From the NCBI RefSeq assembly GCF_009707485.1, contig NZ_CP046121.1:992001-1056000 (forward strand): a stretch of 64,000 nucleotides of DNA, read 5' to 3'. Source of the stretch: Nostocoides sp. HKS02 (GTDB lineage Bacteria > Actinomycetota > Actinomycetes > Actinomycetales > Dermatophilaceae). This document shows positions 1-8,770 of the stretch, one piece after another (the first letter of the stretch is position 1; each line of letters begins with the position of its first letter). The position numbers and the translations under genes were made by a program. The notes below the pieces were generated by a model that ran no database searches, was not told the DNA's origin, and saw only the letters and a list, made by a program, of their open reading frames with translations.

Positions 1-789
1 GAGCTGCTGTCCCTGCGGCTGCTCGACGATGGTGAGGAGTCGGCCGGCGCGCTGATGGGCTACGAACGCAGGGACGCTCGGGCGAGCCTGTCGATGGGCG
101 TGGGGTCGGTGGTCGTCAACGTCGTGGTCCGCGCCGCGGCGCTGGTGGCCTACACGGCGTTGTATGCCGTGACGCCACTGCGCCTCGACCCGCACCGGTG
201 GTGGACCTGGGTCGTCGCCCTGCTGCTGGTCGACCTGCTGTGGTACTCCTACCACCGGTCGAGCCACCGGATCCGGGTGCTCTGGGCGATGCACCAGGCC
301 CACCACAGCAGCGTCCACTTCAACTACACGACTGCCTTGCGGCAGAAGTGGAACCCCTGGGGCGAGCTGCTGTTCTGGGTGCCGCTGCCGCTGCTGGGGC
401 TGCCGCCGTGGATGATCTTCTTCGTCTTCTCCCTCAACTTGGTCTACCAGTTCTGGGTGCACACCGAGACCATCCCCAAGCTGTGGCGACCGGTCGAGCT
501 CGTGTTCAACACCCCCTCGCACCACCGTGTCCACCACGCGAGCGAGCCGCGGTACCTCGACAAGAACTACGCCGGCATCCTCATCGTCTGGGACCGCCTG
601 TTCGGGACCTTCTGTGAGGAGCAGGAACGCCCGACGTACGGCCTGACGCATCCGGTGACGACCTTCAACCCGTTCCGGCTGCAGTACGGCGAGCTGGCCC
701 TCATGGTGCGCCAGGTCAGGTCGGCGCGTCGGTGGCGCGACCGGCTCGGGTACCTGTTCGCACCGCCCGGCTGGTCGCCCGAGGCCTGA
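1..789 (+). CDS. sterol desaturase / fatty acid hydroxylase family protein (5' partial)
   Basis: Membrane-bound di-iron oxygenase of the fatty acid hydroxylase superfamily. The frame is open from base 1, so the start lies left of the window; an internal ATG is at 55. Three histidine clusters are visible in the expected order: YHRSSH, HQAHHSS and HRVHHAS, which in this family ligate the two irons. Hydrophobic segments flank them (for example the WVVALLLVDLLWY stretch and the LLFWVPLPLLGLPPW stretch). The substrate cannot be told from sequence; sterol, carotenoid and fatty acid hydroxylases share the motifs. It is followed by a short tandem repeat and a convergent toxin-gene remnant. Confidence 0.88.
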   Translation, partial: ELLSLRLLDDGEESAGALMGYERRDARASLSMGVGSVVVNVVVRAAALVAYTALYAVTPLRLDPHRWWTWVVALLLVDLLWYSYHRSSHRIRVLWAMHQAHHSSVHFNYTTALRQKWNPWGELLFWVPLPLLGLPPWMIFFVFSLNLVYQFWVHTETIPKLWRPVELVFNTPSHHRVHHASEPRYLDKNYAGILIVWDRLFGTFCEEQERPTYGLTHPVTTFNPFRLQYGELALMVRQVRSARRWRDRLGYLFAPPGWSPEA

Positions 790-797
790 CGGCCGCC

Positions 798-853
798 GTC
801 TGAGAACCGCTGTCAGAGAACCGCTGACTGAGAGCCGCTGTCTGAGAACCGCT
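798..853. repeat. four 14-bp tandem repeats
   Basis: Four consecutive 14-bp units of the form GTCTGAGAACCGCT, with two or three substitutions in units 2 and 3, sit directly after the desaturase stop codon. The last unit runs into the stop codon of the MazF remnant on the other strand. No dyad symmetry is evident, so a terminator role is not supported. Confidence 0.8.
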
Positions 854-986
854 ACAGGCCGAGTACCTGCCGCAGGCCCCGGTCCACCTCCCGCATCAGG
901 TGGGACGGAAGCATCGCTACCGGGTTCGGGTCGAGATCGGTCGTGGTGAGCGTCGCCACGCTGGTCACGTTGACGACGCTGTCCCG
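852..986 (-). pseudogene. C-terminal remnant of a MazF/PemK-type mRNA interferase
   Basis: Reading the minus strand towards the TAG at 852-854 gives about 44 residues that begin RDSVVNVTSVATL and end SHLMREVDRGLRQVLGL. This is the conserved C-terminal part of MazF/PemK toxins, where an SVVNV strand and a terminal EVD.GLR.VLGL helix are typical. The N-terminal two thirds, including the catalytic arginine region, is missing: upstream sequence is replaced by the 3' end of the DUF3054 gene (stop at 1001). No antitoxin gene is adjacent. I read it as a deletion relic. Recognition is by family memory, not by a search. Confidence 0.62.
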
Positions 987-1000
987 CCTGCGGGGCCGCG

Positions 1001-1414
1001 TCAGCGGCGCGTGCGCTGGCGTGCCTGGCGCTCGGCCCAGGTTCGGAGTCCGTCGGTCGCGAACCGCAGGGTCGCGACGAGGGCCCGCCACCCGAGCAGG
1101 AATGCGCCGAGCACCACGGCCGCGACGAGGGCGAACGACAGCGGCGCGCCGCCGCCGCCCGAGACCACTCGCAGCGCCAGACCGGCTGCCACCGTGAGCA
1201 GCCAGATCGGCGTGGCGTGCACGACCTCGACCGGCCAGTCCCGGCGCACGAGCCACGCTGCGGCCCAGCCCAGGACGAGGCCCACGAGGAACGGCCACGC
1301 CGTGTCGAGGACGCCCAGCACCGTCACGCCCTCGACGTGGCTGGCGCGGCCGATCAGGGCGAAGAGCAGCACGAAACCCGCGTCCACGAGGAACGACGGG
1401 AGGACCCGCCTCAT
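1001..1414 (-). CDS. DUF3054 family membrane protein
   Basis: A 137-residue protein with four hydrophobic helices separated by short loops (SFLVDAGFVLLFALIG, WPFLVGLVLGWAAAWLV, IWLLTVAAGLALRVV, LVAAVVLGAFLLGW), the layout of DUF3054 proteins. The conserved TAWPFLVG and FWLGW-like patterns are present. Function is unknown. Its ATG overlaps the TGA of the PRPP synthetase gene by ATGA (1411-1414), so the two are probably co-translated. Confidence 0.75.
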   Translation of the reverse strand: MRRVLPSFLVDAGFVLLFALIGRASHVEGVTVLGVLDTAWPFLVGLVLGWAAAWLVRRDWPVEVVHATPIWLLTVAAGLALRVVSGGGGAPLSFALVAAVVLGAFLLGWRALVATLRFATDGLRTWAERQARQRTRR

Positions 1415-2400
1415 CCACGCACCTTGTCGAACAACGTCGCCTGGGGCTGGGCGTGCGTGGGGTCGACCCCGTCGAAGAGGCTGCTCACGGACTCGCCGAC
1501 ATGGATGCGCTGGATCGCCTCGGCAAACAGCTGAGCCACCGACCGCACCCGCAGCTCGGGCCAGCGAGCCGGCGACGGCACGGTGTCGGTCGTGACGACC
1601 TGTCCGATCATGGGGTGGTCGCGCAGTCGCTCGACGGCCTTGCCGGCGAACAGGCCATGCGTGCAGGCGACGTCGGCGCTCGTGCAGCCGAGGTCGGCCA
1701 GCCGGTCGAGCAGCTCGACGATGGACCCGCCCGTGGCGATCTCGTCGTCGAGGATGATCGCGCGTCGGCCGGTCACCTCGCCGACGATCGAGTCGATGAT
1801 GACGCGGTCGTCGGCCAGCCGCTGCTTGGACCCCGCCGCCACGGGCAGGCCGAGCAGGCGAGCGAACTGGGTGGCCGTCTTCGCGTTGCCGAGGTCGGGG
1901 GAGACCACGACGCTGTCGGTGAGGTCGCCGTCCCGGAAGTGGTCGGCCAGGACCCCGATGGCGGTGAGGTGGTCGACCGGTACGGAGAAGAATCCGTGCA
2001 CCTGAGGGGCGTGCAAGGTCATGGTCAGCACCCGGTGCGCGCCGGCCGCGACGAGCATGTCCGCGACGAGCCGGCCACCGAGCGAGATGCGCGAGGCGTC
2101 CTTCTTGTCGGAGCGCGCGTAGGCGTAGTGCGGGATCACCGCGGTGATCTGGGCGGCCGAAGCTCCTCGGGCGGCGTCGATCATGAGGAGCAGCTCCATC
2201 AGGTGCTCCTGGGTGGGTGGCACCAGCGGCTGCACGATGTAGACGTCCCGCTGGCGACAGTTCGCGAGCAGCTGCGCCTGGAGGCAGTCGTTGCTGAAGC
2301 GCTTGATCTCGGCTGGCGCCAGGTCGACGCCCAGGGACTGGCAGATGCGCGCCGCGAGGGCACGGTGCGCGCTTCCGGAGAAGACGACGATCTCCCGCAC
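1411..2400 (-). CDS. prs: ribose-phosphate diphosphokinase (PRPP synthetase), divergent type
   Basis: Makes 5-phosphoribosyl-1-diphosphate from ribose 5-phosphate and ATP for nucleotide, His and Trp synthesis. Start chosen as GTG at 2400 (VREIVVFSGSAH), with AGGAG about 6 nt upstream; this gives 329 residues, normal for the family. Visible motifs: N-terminal FSGSAH, the KRFSNDCLQAQL segment, PHYAYARSDKKD, the HAPQVHGFF metal loop, and the ribose-5-phosphate/PRPP loop written as ILDDEIATGGS rather than the canonical VDDMIDTAGT. The altered loop is closer to archaeal-type enzymes, so this may be a second, divergent paralogue. It lies 82 bp downstream of the esterase gene and overlaps DUF3054. 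Confidence 0.88.
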   Translation of the reverse strand: MREIVVFSGSAHRALAARICQSLGVDLAPAEIKRFSNDCLQAQLLANCRQRDVYIVQPLVPPTQEHLMELLLMIDAARGASAAQITAVIPHYAYARSDKKDASRISLGGRLVADMLVAAGAHRVLTMTLHAPQVHGFFSVPVDHLTAIGVLADHFRDGDLTDSVVVSPDLGNAKTATQFARLLGLPVAAGSKQRLADDRVIIDSIVGEVTGRRAIILDDEIATGGSIVELLDRLADLGCTSADVACTHGLFAGKAVERLRDHPMIGQVVTTDTVPSPARWPELRVRSVAQLFAEAIQRIHVGESVSSLFDGVDPTHAQPQATLFDKVRG

Positions 2401-2482
2401 GATGGCTCCTGAGGCTGTTGCCGATGAACTGACCGGACCCCGGACCGGGACGCCGGGCCGTGCAGAGGGGCTGGGACCGAGC

Positions 2483-3518
2483 CTAGCCGCCAAGGGTGCT
2501 GGTCGGTATGCCGGGCGCAGCCAGGTGGGTGCGCAGCTCGCCCACCAGCTCGGCGCGGTGCTGCGCGCCCGTGGGCACCACCCCGGGGTAGGACGCGAAC
2601 CCGTGCGGCACGCGCAGGTAGTTGGTCAGCCGGACGGGCACGCCAGCGGCGCGCAGCGCGTCGGCATACCGGGTGCCGTCGTCGCGAAGGGGGATCGAGG
2701 TCGGCGGTCTGGATGAGCGCCGGGGGCAGGCCCGTGAGGTCGCCGAAGAGGGGCGACAGCACGGGGGCGGTGTAGTCGGTGCCGTCGGGCGCGTAGTGGG
2801 CGCGGAACGCCAGCATGCTCGTCTTGGTCAGCATGGGGGCCTGCGCGAGCTCGTCGATCGACGGTGACGACATGGTCATGTCGGTCGCCGGATAGATCAG
2901 CGCCTGGTGGCGCACCGGGGACGGGCCGGCCCCGAGGTCACCCCGACGGGCCTCGTCGCGCATCGCCTGAGCCACGACGGCCGCGAGGTTGCCCCCAGCG
3001 CTGTCGCCGCACACCGCCAGCCGGTCGCCATCCGCGCGCAGCTCCGCGCCGTGGGTCGCAACCCAGCGGGTCGCGTCGATCGCGTCATGAGCCGCGACCG
3101 GCGCCCGGTGCTCGGGTGCCAGCCGGTAGTCGACGCTCACCACGACGGCCCGCACCTGCTCGGCCAGGTGCATGCACAGCGGGTCGTACATCACGACGTT
3201 GCCCTGCACCCAGCCGCCGCCGTGGAAGTAGAGGACCACGGGCACGTCGGTCTCGGTGTCCCGGACGGTGCGCGGTCGGTAGATCCGCAACGGGATCTCG
3301 TACCCGTCCCGGGCGGGGGCCGTGCCGTAGGTGACTCCCACCGAGCGGTTGCCGCCACCGGTGATCCACGAGATCGGCGGACGATCCGGGTAGGCGAAGC
3401 CCCGGGTCGCCTGGATCTGGTCCACCGTGCACTTCTCCACCGGATGCCGGGCCACGAGGTCGAGGACGGCGGCCAGCAGGGCGGTGCGGGGGTACATCGC
3501 AAGAGGGGAGTGCCGCAT
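2483..3518 (-). pseudogene. alpha/beta hydrolase (HSL/GDXG esterase family), frameshifted
   Basis: Carboxylesterase/lipase of the hormone-sensitive lipase family. Oxyanion-hole motif HGGGW and nucleophile motif GDSAGG are intact. The frame then breaks at a run of five G on the plus strand (2689-2693). Deleting one base restores the catalytic aspartate motif DPLRDDG, the histidine motif PHGF and a stop at 2483, giving 344 residues with a complete Ser-Asp-His triad. As written, the reading frame instead runs on into prs. Because everything after the break is well conserved, a sequencing error or a very recent mutation is likelier than an old pseudogene. Start ATG 3518 is a choice; GTG 3536 is possible. 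Confidence 0.82.
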
Positions 3519-3549
3519 GGCCGCACAGTCTCTCACCTAGGGTGGCAGC

Positions 3550-5068
3550 ATGAGCGTGCGCAGGGTGATGGGCGTCGAGACCGAGTACGGCATCTCGGTT
3601 CCCGGCGACCCGGCGGCCAACCCGATGATCCTCTCGGGCCAGGTCGTCAACGCCTACGCCTCGGCGCAGGGGATCCGGGCCGCCCATGCGTCGTGGGACT
3701 ACGCCGACGAGGCTCCGCTGCGCGACGCCCGGGGGTTCGAGATGAACCGCGCCCTGGCCGACGCGAGCCAGCTCACCGACGAGGAGGACCCGACCCTCGC
3801 GAACGTCGTGCTGACCAACGGCGCCCGGCTCTACGTCGACCACGCCCACCCCGAGTACTCCTCGCCCGAGGTCACCTCGCCGCGCGCTGCCGTCGCCTGG
3901 GACCGGGCGGGCGAGGCGATCATGGCCGAGTCGGTGCGCCGCCTCTCGCAGGGGCCCCCCGGGGGTGAACCTCTACAAGAACAACACCGACGGCAAGGGC
4001 GCGTCCTACGGCACCCACGAGAACTACCTGATGCGACGCGAGACACCGTTCACCGACATCGTGCGGCACCTGGTGCCGTTCTTCGTGGCCCGTCAGGTGA
4101 TGTGCGGGTCCGGACGGGTCGGCATCGGCCAGGACTCGCGCACGCACGGGTTCCAGGTGAGCCAGCGCAGCGACTTCTTCGAGGTCGAGGTCGGGCTCGA
4201 GACCACCCTCAAGCGACCCATCATCAACACCCGTGACGAGCCCCACGCCGTCGCCGACCTCTACCGCCGCCTGCACGTCATCATCGGCGATGCCAACCAC
4301 TGCGACGTCGCGAACCTGCTGAAGCTGGGGACCACCTCGCTCGTCCTGGCGATGATCGAGGACCGCGCCATCGACGAGGACCTCACGCTGGCCCGACCGG
4401 TCGCCGCCTTGCACGCCGTGAGTCACGACCCGACCCTGGGTGAGCTGGTGGAGCTGCGCGACGGCACCAAGCTCACCGCCCTGCAGCTGCTCTGGACCTA
4501 CCACGACCTCGCCCAGCGGTACCTCCAGGACCGGTATGCCGGTGAGCTCGACACCGACACCGCCGAGGTCATGCGGTGGTGGGCGGTCGTCCTGGACCGG
4601 CTCGAGCGCGACCCGCGGGAGGCCGCCCGGGAGGTCGACTGGGTTGCCAAGCAGCAGGTGCTGCAGGGGTACATCGACCGTGACGGGCTCGACTGGTCCG
4701 ACCCGCGGCTGCGAGCGGTCGACATCCAGTGGTCGGACGTGCGCCCCGACAAGGGGATCTTCCACAGGCTCCGGGCCGCTGGCCGCTTCGAGGAGCTCGT
4801 GTCACCCGAGGCGGTGCTCGAGGCCGTCCGCGAGCCCCCGGTCGACACTCGCGCCTACTTCCGGGGCAAGTGCCTGGAGAAGTATGCCGACCAGATCGCA
4901 GCGGCATCGTGGGACTCGGTGATCTTCGACATCCCCGGCCAGACGTCGCTGCAGCGGGTGCCGATGCTCGAGCCGCTGCGGGGCACGAAGGCCAGTGTCG
5001 GCAGTCTGCTCGACCGCAGTCCGGACGCAGCGACCCTGTTGCGTGAGTTGGCCTCTGCGTCGGGCTAG
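3550..5068 (+). pseudogene. dop: Pup deamidase/depupylase Dop, frameshifted
   Basis: Converts the C-terminal Gln of Pup to Glu and removes Pup from tagged proteins; homologous to PafA. N-terminal MGVETEYGIS, the Dop-specific NAYASA loop, [25 protein letters not shown] and [12 protein letters not shown] are visible. The frame is broken inside GGGGCCCCCCGGGGG (3951-3965): removing one C (or G) joins ...RLSQGPPG to [11 protein letters not shown] and yields 505 residues, the usual Dop length. Lies directly upstream of pup. Given how well the rest is conserved, a homopolymer sequencing error is plausible; otherwise Pup ending in GGQ could not be activated from this locus. Confidence 0.88.
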
Positions 5069-5106
5069 GGTCAGGCTAGGGTCGAGTTAGGGTCGGACTA
5101 GGGTCA
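5063..5106. repeat. four degenerate 11-bp tandem repeats (TAGGGTC core)
   Basis: Between the dop stop and pup, the core TAGGGTC recurs with a strict 11-bp period (cores at about 5066, 5077, 5088 and 5099). The first unit contains the dop stop codon. Further CAGGCTC-like units fade out towards 5118. The 11-bp period matches roughly one helical turn; role unknown. Confidence 0.75.
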
Positions 5107-5149
5107 CAGTCAGGCTCAGAGAAGCCAGTCGAGCGAGAGGTCACGACCA

Positions 5150-5356
5150 ATGCCGAGCCAAGAGCAGAGCCGACCGCAGCGACGCGAGGACGCGCCCGAC
5201 GAGGCCCCCGAGCCGACTCCGGCGTCGCCAGAGGCCAGTGCGCGCAAGGAGAACCTCGACTCCGACATCGACAGCGTGCTCGACGAGATCGACGGCGTGC
5301 TCGAGTCCAACGCCGAGGAGTTCGTGCGCGGCTTCGTCCAGAAGGGCGGCCAGTGA
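5150..5356 (+). CDS. pup: prokaryotic ubiquitin-like protein Pup
   Basis: Small, largely disordered protein of 68 residues that is ligated through its C-terminus to lysines of proteins destined for the proteasome. The central [19 protein letters not shown] segment is the conserved helix that binds the ATPase, and the protein ends FVQKGGQ; the terminal Gln must be deamidated by Dop before PafA can use it. Its TGA overlaps the GTG start of prcB (5353), showing translational coupling with the proteasome subunits. Confidence 0.97.
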   Translation: MPSQEQSRPQRREDAPDEAPEPTPASPEASARKENLDSDIDSVLDEIDGVLESNAEEFVRGFVQKGGQ

Positions 5357-6180
5357 CCACTGCCGGCGGCGCGGGGAAGCTCCCCGCGGCATACCTGTCT
5401 GCGGGGTCCTCGTCGTTCACCGAGTTCATCGGGGCGCACGCCCCGCACCTGTTGCCCTCTGGGCGCACCCTGCCGCCCGGCAGCAGTCTCGAGGCACCGC
5501 ACGGCACGACCATCGTCACGGCGACGTTCGAGGGCGGCGTCGTGATGGCTGGCGACCGTCGCGCCACGATGGGCAACATCATCGCCAACCGCGACATGGA
5601 GAAGGTCTTCGCCGGCGACGAGTACTCCGCCGTCGGCATCGCCGGGACGGCTGGGCTGGCCATCGAGCTGGTGAAGCTGTTCCAGGTCGAGCTCGAGCAC
5701 TACGAGAAGATCGAGGGCACCCTGCTGTCGCTCGAGGGCAAGGCCAACCGGCTGGCCTCGATGATCCGCGCCAACCTCGGCATGGCGATGCAGGGTCTGT
5801 CCGTCGTCCCGCTGTTCGCCGGGTACGACCTCGACCGCGCGGTGGGTCGGATCTTCTCCTACGACGTGACCGGCGGCTGCTACGAGGAGCACGACCACCA
5901 CAGCGTGGGGTCGGGCTCGTTGTTCGCGCGCGGGGCGCTCAAGAAGGTGTGGCGGCCCGGCCTGTCTGCCGCCGAGGCCGTGAGCGTCACGGTCGAGGCG
6001 CTCTACGACGCCGCGGACGACGACTCGGCCACCGGTGGCCCCGACGTCGGTCGGCGCATCTGGCCGACGGTGGCCCTGGTCGCCGCCGACGGTGTCCGAT
6101 TCGTGGCCGACGACGAGCTCCGTGCGGTGGTCGAGGCTGTTATCGCCGCCCGCCAGGGCAACCCGGGAGGTGCTCGATGA
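5353..6180 (+). CDS. prcB: proteasome subunit beta PrcB
   Basis: Catalytic subunit of the actinobacterial 20S proteasome. The 275-residue precursor has a propeptide of about 51 residues; autocleavage between Gly51 and Thr52 (PHG/TTIVT) exposes the N-terminal nucleophile Thr52. The GDRRATMGN segment and the [13 protein letters not shown] segment fit beta subunits. GTG start overlaps the pup stop; the TGA overlaps the prcA ATG (ATGA at 6177-6180), so pup-prcB-prcA form one translational unit. Confidence 0.97.
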   Translation: MTTAGGAGKLPAAYLSAGSSSFTEFIGAHAPHLLPSGRTLPPGSSLEAPHGTTIVTATFEGGVVMAGDRRATMGNIIANRDMEKVFAGDEYSAVGIAGTAGLAIELVKLFQVELEHYEKIEGTLLSLEGKANRLASMIRANLGMAMQGLSVVPLFAGYDLDRAVGRIFSYDVTGGCYEEHDHHSVGSGSLFARGALKKVWRPGLSAAEAVSVTVEALYDAADDDSATGGPDVGRRIWPTVALVAADGVRFVADDELRAVVEAVIAARQGNPGGAR

Positions 6181-7016
6181 GCAGCATGCCGTTCTACGTC
6201 TCGCCCGAGCAGCTCATGAAGGACCGGGCCGACTACGCCCGCAAGGGGATCGCGCGCGGCCGGTCCGTCGTGGTGCTCGGGTACGACAAGGGCATCGCCT
6301 TCGTGGCCGAGAACCCCTCGCGGGCGCTGCACAAGGTGTCCGAGATCTACGACCGCATCGCCTTTGCGGCCGTCGGGAAGTACAACGAGTTCGAGAACCT
6401 CCGGGTGGCCGGCGTGCGGTATGCCGACCTGCGCGGCTACTCCTACGACCGGACTGACGTGACGGCACGGGGTCTGGCCAACGCCTACGCCCAGACGCTG
6501 GGCACGGTGTTCACCCAGGAGTCGAAGCCGTACGAGGTCGAGATCGTCGTGGCCGAGGTGGGCAACCGGGCCGACGAGGACCAGATCTACCGGCTGACCT
6601 ATGACGGGTCCGTGGCCGACGAGCTGGGGTTCGTGGCGATGGGCGGAGCCGCCGAGCCGATCGAGTCGGGGCTGAAGGACCGCTGGAGCCCCGGCCTGTC
6701 GCTCGCCGACGCGCTCTCGCTCGCCGTGGACCTGCTCGGGCAGGACCCCGCCGGGGGAGCGGCCCGCCAGCTCACGGCATCCCAGCTCGAGGTCGCCGTG
6801 CTCGACCGCGAGCGGCCCCGGCGGACGTTCCGGCGGATCGGCGGCGCGCTGTTGACCGCACTGCTGAGCAAGGACGACCCGACGCACGACGCCCCGGCCG
6901 AGGACGACCCGGGTCCGGGCCGGCACGACACCCTCACCGGCGAGGCGTCGCCGCGGGACGAGTCCACGAACCCGCAGACCCAGCGCCCGCAGGACGTCGG
7001 CGACTCAGACAGCTGA
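6177..7016 (+). CDS. prcA: proteasome subunit alpha PrcA
   Basis: Outer-ring, gating subunit of the 20S proteasome, 279 residues. N-terminus [29 protein letters not shown] is characteristic. A long acidic, probably disordered C-terminal tail (from about residue 225, rich in D, E, P, T) precedes the stop; the docking motif for the Mpa/ARC ATPase is normally at this end, and the tail here ends DVGDSDS. Start is fixed by the ATGA overlap with prcB. No mpa/arc gene is present in the window. Confidence 0.95.
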   Translation: MSSMPFYVSPEQLMKDRADYARKGIARGRSVVVLGYDKGIAFVAENPSRALHKVSEIYDRIAFAAVGKYNEFENLRVAGVRYADLRGYSYDRTDVTARGLANAYAQTLGTVFTQESKPYEVEIVVAEVGNRADEDQIYRLTYDGSVADELGFVAMGGAAEPIESGLKDRWSPGLSLADALSLAVDLLGQDPAGGAARQLTASQLEVAVLDRERPRRTFRRIGGALLTALLSKDDPTHDAPAEDDPGPGRHDTLTGEASPRDESTNPQTQRPQDVGDSDS

Positions 7017-7031
7017 CTCAAGAGAGCTGAC

Positions 7032-7667
7032 TCAGGCGGTCGGCGCCTCGGCGTAGCGCAGGTAGGGCTTGACGACCTCGACACCCTGGTAACGGGCCTG
7101 GGCGTCCTCGGTCGACACGCTGGGTGCGACGATGATGCGCTCGCCGACCTTCCAGTCCGCGGGCGTCGAGAACGGGCCGGAGTCGTTGACCTGCAGGGCG
7201 TCGAGCGCGCGCAGGATCTCGTCGAAGTTGCGGCCGGCGCTCTTGGGGTAGGTCAGCGACAGGCGGACCTTGCCAGCCGGGTCGATGAGGAACACCGAGC
7301 GGACCGGTGAGGTGTCGCCGGCGCCGGGGTGGATCATGTCGTAGAGCTCGGCGACGTTGCGGTCCTTGTCGGCCACGATCGGGTAGTCGACGGCTGCGCC
7401 GGAGACCTCCTCGATGTCGGTCTTCCACGCGTGGTGGTCCTCGACCGCGTCGACCGACACCGCGATGACCTTGGTGTTGCGGGCGGCCCACTCGTCCTTG
7501 AGCTGGGCGACGCGGCCGAGCTCAGTCGTGCAGACGGGGGTGAAGTCGGCCGGGTGGCTGAACAACACGGCCCAGCCGTCGCCCTTCCAGTCCAGGAAGC
7601 TCAGCTCGCCCTCGGTGGTCTCGGCGGTGAAGTCAGGGGCGTCGTCGCCCAGTCGCAGCGTGGCCAT
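7032..7667 (-). CDS. 1-Cys peroxiredoxin (Prx6/AhpC-TSA family)
   Basis: Reduces hydrogen and organic peroxides using a single conserved cysteine. The PVCTTE motif (Cys46) within SHPADFTPVCTTELG is the hallmark of 1-Cys/Prx6 enzymes. At 211 residues it includes the C-terminal extension of that subgroup (HPGAGDTSPVRSVFLIDP; PADWKVGERIIV). No second resolving cysteine is visible. It converges on prcA with only 15 bp between stops. A long palindrome lies 20 bp upstream of the ATG. Confidence 0.93.
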   Translation of the reverse strand: MATLRLGDDAPDFTAETTEGELSFLDWKGDGWAVLFSHPADFTPVCTTELGRVAQLKDEWAARNTKVIAVSVDAVEDHHAWKTDIEEVSGAAVDYPIVADKDRNVAELYDMIHPGAGDTSPVRSVFLIDPAGKVRLSLTYPKSAGRNFDEILRALDALQVNDSGPFSTPADWKVGERIIVAPSVSTEDAQARYQGVEVVKPYLRYAEAPTA

Positions 7668-7686
7668 GACGGCTTCCTCTCGAAGG

Positions 7687-7721
7687 TAACGCGGTGTTTG
7701 TCATGACCAAACATGCCGTTA
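7687..7721. promoter_or_regulatory. 35-bp imperfect palindrome upstream of peroxiredoxin gene
   Basis: Outer arms TAACG...CGTTA and inner arms TGTTTG...CAAACA are arranged around TCATGAC, 20 bp before the peroxiredoxin start. The element is AT-rich in a GC-rich genome and has no U-tract, which favours an operator over a terminator. A redox or peroxide-responsive repressor/activator would fit the downstream gene, but the regulator is unknown. Confidence 0.5.
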
Positions 7722-7772
7722 CTTGACCGAGGTGTGGATGCCCTGTCCGGATGCTGGAACCCGTGCGTCGGG

Positions 7773-8765
7773 CTAGGCGCGGGCGGCGCGGAGCAGGGCG
7801 ACCTCGTCGGCGGGGGAGAGGCCCGCCTTCCGAGGGCGACCGGGCCCGGCGTGCAGCTCCCACGCCAAGGTGTCCTCGAGGGTCTGCGCCAGCGGCCGGG
7901 CCACCAGGCCCCAGCGCGCGGCGACCTCGGCGCGACGCGCCATGAAGCCGGCATACTCCGGCACGGGAAGCCACAACGGCAGGCTGCGTTCGCCCGCCCA
8001 CGCCTGCACGCCACGGGCCTCGAGCCAGTCTGGCGCCACCGACACCACGTCGTCGCGGTGGCCGGCGACGGCGCGTGCCGTGGCCAGGTGCTCAGGGAGG
8101 GGCACGACCGGTCCGGTCGCGTTGGCGACGGCTACGGCGCCCGCCAGGACGCTCTCGACCAGCCACGCGGCCAGGTCACGGACGTCGATCACCTGGGTCG
8201 CCACCGTGCTGTCGGGCACCAGGACCGCGCCATCCGGCGATGCGGGGTGGGCGAACCGCAGCGGCCAGTAGCCGGTGCGGTCGGTGTGGTCGCCCGGCCC
8301 CGCGATCAACCCGCTGCGGGCCACCAGCGCCCGGTCGCCAACGCGGTCCAGGACGAGGTCCTCACACGCGACCTTGCGGCCGCCATAGGTCTCCCAGCTC
8401 GCATCGTCCTCGTGGTGGGGCGGCAGCCGCTCGGCGGTCTCATCGGCGCCGGGTGTGTCGCTGCGGGCGTACACCGACGAGGACGACACGAACGCCCACG
8501 CCCGACTCCGGTCGCCCAGCGCATCGAGCGCGCCGGCGACGTGGCTCGGCTGCCGCGCCACGTCGACAACGGCCTCCCAACGCCGCCCGGCGACCTGCTC
8601 GTATGCCCCGGGGTCACCGCGGTCGGCGCGGACCGCTTCCACGCCGTCCGGCAGGGGCCCGGACTCGCCGCGGGCCAGGACCGTGACCGACTGGCCGCGC
8701 TCGATCGCCGCATGCACCACCTCGCGACCGAGCCAAGCGGTGCCACCGAGCACCAGGAACGACAT
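7773..8765 (-). CDS. NAD-dependent epimerase/dehydratase family protein
   Basis: Short-chain-type oxidoreductase of 330 residues with an N-terminal Rossmann fold: GGTAWLGREVV replaces the usual GGxGxxG. A YGGRK segment (about residue 125-130) corresponds to the YxxxK catalytic pair. It resembles actinobacterial reductases annotated as NAD-dependent epimerases; the sugar or other substrate cannot be predicted. It lies 6 bp downstream of the coiled-coil gene and may be in its operon. Confidence 0.78.
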   Translation of the reverse strand: MSFLVLGGTAWLGREVVHAAIERGQSVTVLARGESGPLPDGVEAVRADRGDPGAYEQVAGRRWEAVVDVARQPSHVAGALDALGDRSRAWAFVSSSSVYARSDTPGADETAERLPPHHEDDASWETYGGRKVACEDLVLDRVGDRALVARSGLIAGPGDHTDRTGYWPLRFAHPASPDGAVLVPDSTVATQVIDVRDLAAWLVESVLAGAVAVANATGPVVPLPEHLATARAVAGHRDDVVSVAPDWLEARGVQAWAGERSLPLWLPVPEYAGFMARRAEVAARWGLVARPLAQTLEDTLAWELHAGPGRPRKAGLSPADEVALLRAARA

Positions 8766-8770
8766 CGGGC

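Noticed and set aside
852..1418. 188-residue minus-strand open frame covering the MazF remnant and DUF3054
   Set aside because: Only its last 44 residues look like protein; the rest is an Arg/Gly/Pro-rich shadow of the DUF3054 gene in another frame.
5238..7016. 592-residue plus-strand frame ending in PrcA
   Set aside because: The first half is a shadow of pup/prcB; PrcA starts at the ATGA overlap at 6177.
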